From positions 1 through 64,000 of the forward strand of contig QZCP01000191.1 in NCBI GenBank assembly GCA_003956705.1: a DNA stretch of 64,000 bases, read 5' to 3'. The DNA is from Brevipalpus yothersi (taxonomy: Eukaryota > Arthropoda > Arachnida > Trombidiformes > Tenuipalpidae). Both the position numbers and the translations under genes were made by a program. Below are positions 13,170 to 22,823 of this stretch, one piece after another. The notes beneath the pieces are model-generated. The model did no database searches. It was not told where the DNA came from and worked only from the letters and a program-made list of their open reading frames with translations. Positions within the stretch are counted from its first letter, which is position 1; every line of letters begins with the position of its first letter.

Positions 13170-13219
<50 letters not shown>

Positions 13220-15626
13220 CGTAAAACAACGATTGACCATCAGCCCTATCATAATCTGCTCTTCCCAAATCATGTTGTCCACCTTTTAGGGGCAAGATAT
13301 TTTCGACTGGCCTGGAGAAAGTTGTCTTCAGATTGGAAGACTAGCTTTTATCTTATCCAAAGGAAGAGGCATGAATTTTGGAGACCATGAAACGGTGGCT
13401 ATTGCCTGCATTTCGAAAATTTTTATCATATATCAACCTCTCTCTCTTCCGTAGACTACTGTCGCTACTTAAAAATCTGATACAATTTACTATGGCGACA
13501 AACTGAGAATTGGAATCAGAACCATCTTAACTGGACAACTCATATCAGTTTATAGACTAGATGATGACCAGACACTGGTCATCTGTTCAACATTCATGAA
13601 TGACATGAATTCCATGGTTAACACTCTAGTTCCATCGATAACTGGGAAAAACATGAATACTGATCAGAGCCTAGATTGTCTCAATCAAAGTGGACGATTG
13701 CGGCTGATGAGAGAAAAGAAAATTTTCACAATTTAGCGGCTCTTTTGAGGAGAAAGCTCTAATGTGAATTTCAAATTTATAACTGTTCATTTTGATCAAT
13801 CAATTGAAATGGATTCTTCTTCAACTCTTCAAAGCTTCAAGAATTATCCGAAAAACGGTTCCAAACGAGTATATCGATTCTAGTAGAGTAAACAAGTTAA
13901 TGATACACACTCGGCACAAGGTTCCGATGCTGGTGCGTTACAGAGAAAAAGAGAGGTTAACGATGGCTCTAAATTGGTGGCGGTCAAGAAAAGTAAGTTA
14001 AAAGAAAAAAAAGGTAAGAAAGGAAGAAGTGTTGACGATGGCCACTTTTTTTTCTCTTCTCAATCTCATATACACACATACACACACATAGTCTCACTAC
14101 TGACCAAAGATAGTGACAGCTACCTGTGAGGTTGGAAAGAGAGGGAAAAAAAGTGGCCTCTCTTTTTCTCAATGCAATTAGGCTCGATGATCTAACCACA
14201 ACACAATAGTTGCCGACACTCTTCTTAACCACAAGCGTGTCATTCTTCGAAGTGATCTTTTTCTTACACAGACACAGGCACACACATCAAGTGTACACCT
14301 ATGAAGCTGATCAAGGTAGGTGTGTATATACACGTACCGAGATATGATCATTGCGATGATCATTGTCTAATCTCTCATATTATCGATGTGAATTTCCGCA
14401 TCTCATGTGAGGACTGTGAGTATGTGTGAGGGACAGTATTCTACTAGCTACTGTAAAGTAAGGGGCAATTGTATGCCTATGGATGGTTAGAGAGGAAGAG
14501 AGAAAGTTGGTCTTGCTTGAGTTAAGCGAAAAAATGGACACCGATTACATCTTAAGTCCACTCTGAGGGCGAGTCCACTTTTCATTGTCTTCTTGATGAT
14601 GATTGCTGTGCCCTTTATTTTTCGAGCGTATCTTTGAGCATTCACTATGTGTGTGTGTGTGTCTTGAAAATCTTGTGAGATGATTGTTGAGGTAACTATT
14701 AAGATAAACTTCCAGAAGGATGCCCATAATTATCATTGAAGCCACTGTCTGGGTTAGTCCATCTTAAATAGGTCACAATCGGTGAGGAAAACTGTGCTGT
14801 GAAGACCAATTCTGAGTGACTACTTTGATAAAGCTCATCAAGAGTATCAAGCCCATTTGTGATGATTGATTAAGACCAACTCCTTCTTAATTTTACATGT
14901 TATGGATATTTGGATCGGAAATTTCACTCCTGTTGATAGGACATGGAAACACGTTGACCTACTGGGTCGGAATCAAATTAATGGCTTCTATTCTACGCAT
15001 CAACGTGAATGGAACCTTATGATGATTTTCTCTTAAGTTCGAAAATCAACGAGCCTCCAATTCGGGCATAGTCTTAAATGCCTCGGATATTAGCGGTCTT
15101 TTAACAGTTTGGCTAGAAACTCCTCCGTTGTTAACACATGGGAAGTCTCTCTCTTTCTCTCTCTTCTGATGATATGATAGCTTCTGTCAATTTACTTATA
15201 AAGTAATTATATATCATCTCATCACATGGGTGCCGCTAACGTGGCCTAAATTCATTGAGTGACCATAGCCGTTATACATATCACTGCTTTGCCTTCGATC
15301 GAGCTCTTAATGAAGGGAACCTCTTCGATGCTTCTTTCTCTCTCTTTCTCATATTGAAACGGTAAATGGCCTCAATTACAACAATTAGACTCTCTTTTAG
15401 CTCTTGATATCTTTCTTGTTGTATGATAGAGGAAAGATTCTCACCGAGAAAGTTGAATTCGAACACATGCCTCCTCTGTCTCTGTACCGTATTCCACTTA
15501 CAGGGTACACCAAGTTTTATTCTAGACTTGAACCGAGATATTGCAAGACTTTACCAAGATAGAACAGAATTCAGAGAATACTGGAAAAGCTGGCCTCTAC
15601 CAGCATACACATGGCAATTACGATGA
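12105..15626 (+). CDS. Candidate three-exon gene, unknown protein
   Basis: Exons 12105-12249, 13835-13992 and 15504-15626 join without frame conflict (phase 1, then phase 0) to 142 codons. Donors are CTCA|GTAAGT and AAAA|GTAAGT; acceptors are CTTCAAAG and CCACTTACAG. The predicted 141-residue protein has no signal peptide. Its middle is basic (many Arg/Lys at about 49-101), and its C-terminal exon is rich in aromatics (several Trp and Tyr in the last 20 residues). I do not recognise a family. In-frame stops lie just upstream of the ATG, and a good acceptor at 12065 suggests a 5' UTR intron. Each exon is short, so the case rests on the combination of two perfect GTAAGT donors and matching phases. 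It could still be chance. Confidence 0.42.
12908..12991. repeat. Long (CT)n tract
   Basis: About 84 bp of pure CT, among the longest tracts in the window. It faces a (GA)n tract at 13172-13217 across about 180 bp, so the pair is an imperfect inverted repeat able to form a hairpin. Both lie in the first intron of the candidate gene at 12105-15626. Confidence 0.97.
13172..13217. repeat. (GA)n tract facing the 12.9-kb CT tract
   Basis: A GA tract of about 46 bp, complementary in sense to the CT tract at 12908-12991. Confidence 0.97.
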
Positions 15627-15861
15627 AAAATTGTTATTGAAGGAATATGAAAAAATCAATATCGCCTTGAGTTGTGAACTTTATCTCTAGTTATCATCTA
15701 ATACTGTAAAAATCTGTGCCCGCATCATGATATGATTATCTCTGATTCGTACAACATGAGAAAATCAATTTAACTCAAAAGGAGTAGCTTAAAATCATTC
15801 GATATCTTTTGGCTGTGTTGAGCGGACTTTTGTGGCTTGATCGAGCAATTTTCTAGTAAAA

Positions 15862-16239
15862 ATGATTATCAAAGGTACAATTTTAACTGTTTTCTTTTTC
15901 CTTTTAGCCTACCAAATGAATCAACAAGCAGAAGCTGTTAATCGACTTCGACTATCTCTTTCTCGTCGCTCACCGATACCAATGCCGATGTTTTTATCCG
16001 CAAATCCTTACTCTACCATGTATAATCAAGAACCAGAACAATGTTACGCTACTGAGTGCTTCACAGATCTATATCGAGTAATGAAATCGATGTCCTATCG
16101 ACCTGAATCACTGGTTTATTGTAAAGATAACGATCGATGTGATTGTTGCATTCGGACAGATTTGACGAAAGAGGAGGAAAAACTCTATTTCAAGCAGCTG
16201 AGAGAGGAATATCAAAAGATTGGTTCTGATATGGACTAG
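15862..16239 (+). CDS. Small secreted six-cysteine protein
   Basis: A single-exon frame of 125 residues. Residues 1-25 form a typical signal peptide (Lys4, then a hydrophobic core FFFLLAY, with Ala-Glu-Ala near the likely cleavage site). A dibasic Arg-Arg at 35-36 could be a processing site. The mature part has six cysteines at 61, 66, 87, 93, 95 and 96, spaced C-X4-C-X20-C-X5-C-X-C-C, followed by a charged Lys/Glu-rich tail. Six cysteines suggest three disulfides in an extracellular peptide. I do not recognise the spacing as any hormone, protease inhibitor or toxin family, so the function is open. No TATA box or AATAAA is obvious. The gene starts 235 bp after the preceding candidate gene, on the same strand. 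Confidence 0.72.
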   Translation: MIIKGTILTVFFFLLAYQMNQQAEAVNRLRLSLSRRSPIPMPMFLSANPYSTMYNQEPEQCYATECFTDLYRVMKSMSYRPESLVYCKDNDRCDCCIRTDLTKEEEKLYFKQLREEYQKIGSDMD

Positions 16240-17077
16240 AGCTACTGATTACGTAAATTCAACGGATTATAATTGTGTGGTTGAAAGCTCAGCCAGAATT
16301 GACCAGTATCACTTTCGATGTAAATCCAATTATAATTCTGACAAATTTTAAACGTTTTGATGTTTTCTCTTTTTTTATCTGTGTTATACTATGATGGTTA
16401 TCTGTGGGATCAAGAAACATGAAATGATTAAGTGGTTTCTTTTCCAGTTCTTTTTCATGTTCAAAATTAATTAATTAATTAATCGCGATGGTTAACCAAT
16501 TTCTTGTAGTGTTGTAATTTTTCATCATTTATCATCATTATTTTCCCCATAAATATGAATTTTAAAAGACAAGAATGGTGATTTACTTTTTCTAACCAAT
16601 CGCGAAATAATTTGAATTCCAAATGATTTGGAACATAATCGATCAATCAAAATGCTTTATGCTTAAGATGGACTTATATCAACCGGAAATTGTGAGTAAA
16701 TTTCCCCGAGCTCAACTCTTTATTACAATATAAAATTGTAACATAAAATTATAATTAGCTCACTTGTTCAATTGGCACTTTCAAATTCAATTTAAGTTTC
16801 AAATCTTATGTTCTTATCTGATTTCCATCAGGACAATAATTCTCAATTTCAAAGTCCACATAACTGTACTTCCGATGGAACAATTTTCACTCCTCTTTCG
16901 CGCCACCAGCAGGCAGATGCGAAAAGTTTGATGATGAAACTTTATTGCACGTGTTTTGAGGAAAAATCATTTGCGTGTTTTTATAATATTATTTGTGTGG
17001 ATATTTTTTCCAAACTTATCGTGATTGTCTAGGACAATTCGTAGTTTGTAAGTTTGTTTGATCAGTCGTTTATTAAG
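16240..17077 (+). other. Intergenic DNA and ESF1 leader
   Basis: AT-rich sequence with no supported coding frame. It includes a short (TTAA)n-like run near 16466-16482. The right end probably holds the ESF1 promoter and first non-coding exon, which ends at 17077. Confidence 0.5.
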
Positions 17078-17198
17078 GTGAGTATTGTTTCAGATATTTG
17101 TTAATTGATCCTTTTATGGAGGCTGTGTGAGTGTCACATCGTTTACCAGAATCTGAATGTTTATATTGGACTATTCTCTCCAATTTCTGTGATTTTAG
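17078..17198 (+). other. Probable 5' UTR intron of ESF1
   Basis: A consensus donor AAG|GTGAGT at 17077/17078 and an acceptor GATTTTAG at 17198 bound 121 bp that end 15 bp before the ESF1 ATG. Removing it leaves the coding region intact. Confidence 0.5.
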
Positions 17199-17213
17199 GT
17201 TAAATTTTTCAAT

Positions 17214-19211
17214 ATGCCCAAAGAAGAAGTGATTGATGAAAGATTTAAGCAAGTGCTCACGGATCCAAGATTCAAGACACTCAGCAAAAAGCGACGGAGA
17301 ATTAAAGTTGACTCAAGATTCAAGGGTATGTTTGACAAAAAGTTCAATGGAGGATGTCTAATTGATAAAAGAGGACGTAGAATCAATCGGTCAACTGAGA
17401 ATACTCTCAAAAAATTTTATGAAGTGTCTTCAGAAGAAGATGAAGAAGAACAAGAGGAGGATGAAAAAGAGGAAGACGATGATGATGACCAAGATCGTGA
17501 TAAAGATGAGAAACTCAAGTCATCAAAAAAGAAGGACAAATCGAAAGTTTCTACAAAGAGTTCATCTGAAGAAGAGTCAGAAGATGAAGATGAAGATGAT
17601 GATGAAGAAACCTCATCAGTAATTGCTGGACCATCGACATCTAAATCAGTGCCTGATCTAAGAGGTGAAAATAATGATATCCTCTCTAGTAGCAGTGATG
17701 AAGAATCTTCCGAAGGTGAGGCTGAAGATGAAGAAGAAATAGATCACAATTGGGGTGAACTAGACAAGGATGCACCGAGATCTGAAGAAATTACTAATCG
17801 ACTTGCTGTATGCAATCTGGACTGGGATCGAATCAAAGCTCAAGATATATTTGTTCTGTTCAACTCTTTCAAAAGTGAAACTGGTGAAGTTAGAAGTGTC
17901 AAAATATTTCCATCTCAATTTGGAAAAGAAAGAATGGAAGAAGAAAAACAATGTGGCCCAAAAGAGCTGACAGCAATTAAAATTCCCGAAAACGAAGAGG
18001 ATCCATATTCTAGTTCCAAAACAATTGATAATGATGATGTCATCAACACCGAATCTCCTTTCGTGTCAGAAAAATTGAGACAATATCAAATTAATAGATT
18101 GAAATATTTTTATGCTGTGGTAGAATGTGATACTGCTGAAACAGCCGCTGGTCTGTATGATCAATTGAATGGTATGGAATATGAAAGTAGTGCATCAACA
18201 CTGGATGTGAGGGTCATTCCGGATGATGTTGATTTTGAAAATGAAGAGCCAACCAGTGAATGTTATAGCATGCCTTCTTTGGTTGATTACAAGCCTCCAA
18301 CATTCATTACCACTGCTCTTCAGCAAAGTAAAGTTCAATTGACATGGGATGAAACTGATCCAGAGCGAAGTAAAACTTTCCAAAAAGCTTTCACCAATCA
18401 AGACAAATGTGCTGATGATCTCGCTGTTTATTTAGCTTCATCTTCCAGTGAAGAAGAATCAGATGTTTCTGATGAAGATGATCATATTACCTCTCGAATT
18501 GCTGAATCAAAGGATGATCAAGATAAGATTGAAAAATACAAGAATCTTCTCCGATCTCTTGATGAAGAGAAAGATGATGCAAAGGATATTGACATGGAAG
18601 TGACTTGGGAACCTGGTCTAGAGAATATAGGGAAAGAAATTGTTGAGAAAAAAGAGAAAGAAAAAATGACTGTATTCGAAAGAGAAAGGATTGAGAAAAA
18701 GTCAAAGAAAGCAAAGAATAAATCCAAAGTCACGGAAGGCTCTGATGAGGAAAAGGTCGAGGATGACAATGGTTATTGTCGCCCAGCTTCTGATGATAGT
18801 GATCTTGAAGACGAGAATATTGGTGATGATTTCAAGGATGTTCTCAGTTTACTCACTATGGACGAAACTAATGATAAGAAACATTTTGATTATGACGATT
18901 TTATCGAAAATAACAAATCTAAACGTAAAAAGAAGAAAAAGAAGAAAGATGCAAGCGAAAAAGTTGATAATTTCGAATTCGATGCCGATGATCCACGATT
19001 CTCTGCAGTATATTCTTCTCATTTGTACAATATTGATCAGTCGAGCTCACATTTCAAGAAAACCAAGGCAGTAGATGAAATGTTACAGAAGAAAGCCAAG
19101 CAACCAGAGCCAGAAAAACCTAAAAAGCCTTCAAATTTGGATAACCTCAAGAGCTTTGTAGAGCGAGCAAAAGCGAAGACATCTATGAAAAGAAAATGGG
19201 GAAAGTCTTGA
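17214..19211 (+). CDS. ESF1: ESF1 nucleolar pre-rRNA processing protein
   Basis: An intronless 665-residue frame with the Esf1/ABTAP layout. Residues 1-45 carry the repeated D-x-RF motifs (DERF, DPRF, DSRF). Residues about 70-190 are a strongly acidic, Ser-rich stretch. An RRM-like domain starts near 194 (RLAVCNLDWD) and runs to about 336. A second acidic region and a Lys-rich nuclear or nucleolar signal follow at about 566-583, and near 593 comes the NUC153 motif (DPRFSAVY...). In yeast and human, Esf1 is a nucleolar protein needed for 18S rRNA maturation and the small-subunit processome. The length is between yeast Esf1 and the longer human protein. The ATG follows a likely 5' UTR intron. 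Absence of coding introns in a gene this long stands out beside its five-exon neighbour NDUFB10. Confidence 0.95.
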   Translation: MPKEEVIDERFKQVLTDPRFKTLSKKRRRIKVDSRFKGMFDKKFNGGCLIDKRGRRINRSTENTLKKFYEVSSEEDEEEQEEDEKEEDDDDDQDRDKDEKLKSSKKKDKSKVSTKSSSEEESEDEDEDDDEETSSVIAGPSTSKSVPDLRGENNDILSSSSDEESSEGEAEDEEEIDHNWGELDKDAPRSEEITNRLAVCNLDWDRIKAQDIFVLFNSFKSETGEVRSVKIFPSQFGKERMEEEKQCGPKELTAIKIPENEEDPYSSSKTIDNDDVINTESPFVSEKLRQYQINRLKYFYAVVECDTAETAAGLYDQLNGMEYESSASTLDVRVIPDDVDFENEEPTSECYSMPSLVDYKPPTFITTALQQSKVQLTWDETDPERSKTFQKAFTNQDKCADDLAVYLASSSSEEESDVSDEDDHITSRIAESKDDQDKIEKYKNLLRSLDEEKDDAKDIDMEVTWEPGLENIGKEIVEKKEKEKMTVFERERIEKKSKKAKNKSKVTEGSDEEKVEDDNGYCRPASDDSDLEDENIGDDFKDVLSLLTMDETNDKKHFDYDDFIENNKSKRKKKKKKKDASEKVDNFEFDADDPRFSAVYSSHLYNIDQSSSHFKKTKAVDEMLQKKAKQPEPEKPKKPSNLDNLKSFVERAKAKTSMKRKWGKS

Positions 19212-20090
19212 GAATCCTCATGATCAAAAATTAATTTGTGAACTCAACTGAACAGCATCCATCCATCCAGCATGAGATAACACCTTCTAGTTATCATGAG
19301 GTTTTTCTGTACATGTATTTCCATTTGACACAAGACTTTTGCATGAACACTCACTAACATCTATCAGCTCTTGATGCTTTCGCCTTTGTTGCATCTTATT
19401 AAGAGCCTTTGTGGTGATGGAAAATTGTTTGTGTAATGGACTTCATCATGCCAACTATTAGGGAAAATTGATTCTTCAAAAGTTTGTTATGCGCTTTTAA
19501 AGTTGTATTTTTTGTTAAGCTGACAGTATTTATGGACTTGAACAAGTAAACTATCGAAAAGTTTATAAACATCCTCAGCCTCCTCTATCATTGATCCCAT
19601 GTTCATCGATAAAATTCCTACTCAGATATGATACCTCATATGATGTCCTAATTATTTTTAGAAATTCTCAAGAGCTTCTAAAGTTACGAATATCTTTCTC
19701 ATCTAGAGAAAGAATATCGTGGCAAGAACCTTACGATTTGTTGGATCAGCCATAAAAATTAGTCATCAGTCGATGCTTTAACTGATCAATACAAGAGAGA
19801 TAAAAGCTAGTTTAAATAATGTTCACATCCTGGATCCACAACTCGATGATCTTCGAACTTTTCATGATATATCAGAAAAAATATATATTCTGACAGATAT
19901 AAGCAGACAGCGCCACTCATAAGATGCTTTCATGACCTCTGTTTATGTTTTGACTTCTTTCGGAAGCAAGTGATTTCAGATCGTGTCCAGGTTGTGTAAG
20001 ATATTTGATAATTAATTGGATTGTTTCATCATAATTTGCTAGTTTCATCAATTGTGATTAGTAGAGAATAAAATCACCCGTGAGCTAATC
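19212..20090 (+). other. ESF1 3' region and NDUFB10 promoter
   Basis: No coding frame is supported in these 880 bp. I do not see a canonical AATAAA close to the ESF1 stop. The right part must contain the NDUFB10 promoter, but no TATA box stands out. Confidence 0.5.
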
Positions 20091-21038
20091 ATGGATAAAG
20101 TTTTTGCAAATAGGAGACGAGAGGTGAGTAATGAACTGTAAACATGTTGTATATTTGAGCGATGCAAATGCATTTCAATTGATGATCAATGTTGATCAAT
20201 GTGCTTAATTTGAACAGTATCCTGGTAATGATGATTTCGATGAGTATATGGCCGATGTCAAAAAGCACATTGGTCCAAAGGAGGGATACACTGAGGGTGT
20301 TTTTGGTCGTTCAAGACACGATAATATGAAATCACCGATATCTAAAATTACAGACAAATTAGTTCGAATTTTGGAAGCTCCAGTTGAATGGTTTCATGGT
20401 GGGTTGTGTGTGATGAACCATCTTCAGATTTTTCTCCTTGATTTTTACTTATTTTCTATTATCTTTCTCTGGTAGACAAAGTCGTTATACCAAATCGAAG
20501 AACTGATTTGGTATACTATCATAAGAAATATAAGCGTGTGCCAACGGCCGATACCTGTTATATGGATGATTTTGCCTGCCGATACGAAGCAAATCAGCAA
20601 TACTTGAGAGATCGGTTAGAATTTTTGCCCTCAAATTTTCTTACACATTTCCTAATGTTATTTTCTATTTATCCTAGTATGATTGATGATGAAATCATGG
20701 AAATTTTGCGTGAAAGAATGAAGGAATGCTTCTTCTATCATGGTGGATGGTATGCGGAACATGCCTACAGGCTTTGTGACGAACTTCAAAAAGATGCCAT
20801 GCAAGCTGAAATTAATTTTAAAATCAAATGTGAGCTTTTTTACCAACATACAGATATTTGAGCTAACTTTTCTTTTCTTTTTTTCAAAGATGGAAATGGT
20901 CAATGTGGTGCTCCAACTGCCACTCGAGCATACCTTAGACAAAGAATTAGAATGACTCGAGAAGAATTATACTTCATGTGGATGAGAGATCACAAGGATC
21001 AGCTTGAAGCTCCGAAAGTTGAGACTGCCGCTGCATAA
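20091..21038 (+). CDS. NDUFB10: NADH dehydrogenase 1 beta subcomplex subunit 10
   Basis: Five exons, 20091-20123, 20218-20398, 20476-20614, 20678-20829 and 20890-21038, join in frame to 217 residues. Introns are 94, 77, 63 and 60 bp, all GT-AG. Residues 86-135 (YYHKKYKRVP..C..DD..C.YEA......DDEIMEILRERMKEC) match the core of NDUFB10/PDSW, an accessory subunit of the membrane arm of mitochondrial complex I, facing the intermembrane space. Cysteines at 99 and 106 keep the C-X6-C spacing of the human protein as I recall it. The next pair, 135 and 151, is spaced X15, wider than I recall for human. The protein is longer than human NDUFB10 (about 172 residues), with longer N- and C-terminal arms. 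The first exon encodes only 11 residues. The gene is convergent with the secreted gene at 21233. Confidence 0.93.
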
Positions 21039-21192
21039 AATTGTTTTTAGTATATTCTGATTCTTGCCAGTAAACTTTGACATTTAGTTGGTTCAGATGT
21101 TTGAATCGTTTCTCTTTTCACACCCAATCTCGGGAGGCAATCAAAAAGTTTTCGAAAAAAGAAAGATGAGTTGAAAATAGATGTGAAAAAAA

Positions 21193-21198
21193 TTTATT
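21193..21198 (-). terminator. AATAAA polyadenylation signal
   Basis: AATAAA on the minus strand, about 35 bp after the stop of the secreted gene at 21233. It lies between two convergent genes whose stops are only 194 bp apart. Confidence 0.7.
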
Positions 21199-21232
21199 GA
21201 TCTAGTTAAATCTCTTTTTAAAAAAAATACAA

Positions 21233-22162
21233 TCAGATTTCTGATACTGAAAATTCTGGTACTTCCTCTGTACTGTCACTTTCCTCGTACATCGTATTTT
21301 TCTGATTTTCTAAAAGTATATCTTCCTGGTTTTCCAAAGGAGATTCATGTAGAGGACTCCCGACGATCTCTTTCTGTTCATAAGGCTTTTCCAAAGAGTA
21401 ACTGAATTTTTGGAGAAGAGCTGTCATAATTTGAGCAGCTCCAGAAAAGTAGAGCCCTGCAAGATCTGCAGAATTTCTGATCACAAAACGTCCAACTTCT
21501 TTGGAAAATCTTTGAGCGGTCTGTTCTTCCAATAGATCGATCATTGTTTGTAACACAGGTTTTCGCTGATACCTAGCGTTTTTGAGAACTTTTGATTTGG
21601 CTGGAAAAAAGAGACATGAAGTTTCAAATAAGTCAGTAGGGAACCTTCAAAGAAAAGACTTACCAAGAGAACTTCGTCGGATTCCGAGTGCACGCATAAC
21701 GCTGAAATTTTCATCAGTCATTCCGAAAGTTAGATCGATCCTCGGCAAAGCTGTTTCACTAGCCCACTTGAATTGATAATCTCTACCATTCATCGAATTG
21801 ACATTGGGTTGAAGAATACCTCGGGTAATATCGGTCATGAATTTTACGAGATCTGGGAAAGGTTTACAATTCGTTTTAGTGGTTGGCTGATTAAACAATC
21901 ATGATCACACTAACCTATCATTGTTGCATTGAGAGTTGCTAAATTGAGTTCCAATCGTAGCGATACATCATTTGATTTCTTGCTTAACTTCTGTTTTTCT
22001 GTAGCCTTAGCTAAGAAAAAAATCAAGATAAAGAGAACAAAATAAGCTATCATTTTCGAAAGTTAAACATTCAATCTTACCTTCATTGAGATTAATAATG
22101 ACTAGAAAAATCAATGGGAACAGAATACCAGGCACTTTGACCAATTTACCACAGACAGTCAT
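21233..22162 (-). CDS. Secreted protein of unknown family (four exons)
   Basis: Exons 22162-22081, 22010-21915, 21852-21664 and 21600-21233 are all joined in phase 1 and give 244 residues. Introns are 70, 62 and 63 bp with good GTAAG-type or GTTAG donors and CAG/TAG acceptors. Residues about 10-25 (PGILFPLIFLVIINLN) are a hydrophobic signal sequence. The mature protein has no cysteine, two potential N-glycosylation sites (Asn-Ala-Thr and Asn-Phe-Ser) and a Glu/Ser-rich acidic C-terminus. I do not recognise a domain. A TATA-like element and an AATAAA suggest a complete transcription unit. Because agrin's last exon has an in-frame donor 190 bp upstream of this ATG, exons 2-4 could also serve as an agrin 3' end; see findings. 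Confidence 0.75.
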
Positions 22163-22231
22163 TTCTCAGCGGAGGAACTCTACCCGAGTCAAACAGTTTT
22201 CAAATAAACAGAGGCAATCAAGAGAGTCGAG

Positions 22232-22238
22232 CTTTTAA
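22232..22238 (-). promoter_or_regulatory. TATA-like element of the secreted gene
   Basis: TTAAAAG on the minus strand, 70 bp upstream of the ATG at 22162. A start site about 30 bp downstream would give a leader of roughly 40 nt. It supports an independent promoter between the agrin end and this gene, but a single weak TATA match is slim evidence. Confidence 0.35.
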
Positions 22239-22332
22239 GGGTCCTCAATGATGATAAATTTCTCCTCCATCATTGCCTTGATATTGCTCGTCCCTTGACC
22301 TGAACTCACAAGGTGTACACATTTCATATCGA

Positions 22333-22823
22333 TCACATAGGCCAAAAGTTACCTTCATTTCGAGTGACCCTGGCAACTCTGGTATCAAGTGAAGGTTCCA
22401 ACTTATCCATGGTCTTCGCATGTGATTCAAGCCACTGACAAAAGGTTGGCTCACATTCGTGAATTCTGGTCGCTTTGAAAATACTATTTGAACCACCATC
22501 ATCTTTATTGCTGAAGTCAATTTCTCGATCATCAATTCTCAATTGATGAATACAACCTATGAACCCTTCTTTAGTTCCAATGTTTCGATATATTTTCGAA
22601 CTGTTGGTCCATATCATACCGATGAACAGATTTTCCGATAGATCCAAACTTTTCATCAGTCCATTACTTTCACCATGTACTGGCAATTGATCATCAACAA
22701 TGAGAGTACCCTTCTTCCAGTGGCGATTAGCTTTTAGTGTAATATTTTTTCCCAAAACAATGGACTCTCTGGATCGTAAAGTTTTCACACCAGAACCGAG
22801 ATCAAATCTGAACTCAATAAAGC
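22333..22823 (-). CDS. AGRN: Agrin exon 11: second half of laminin G and tail
   Basis: The exon starts after TTTATAG in phase 1 with FIEFRFDLGSG, completing the laminin G domain up to RIHECE. A 39-residue unrelated tail leads to TGA at 22333. A good donor (GAAG|GTAACT, exon end 22353) lies 20 bp before that stop, so the exon may splice onward instead of terminating. Confidence 0.75.
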
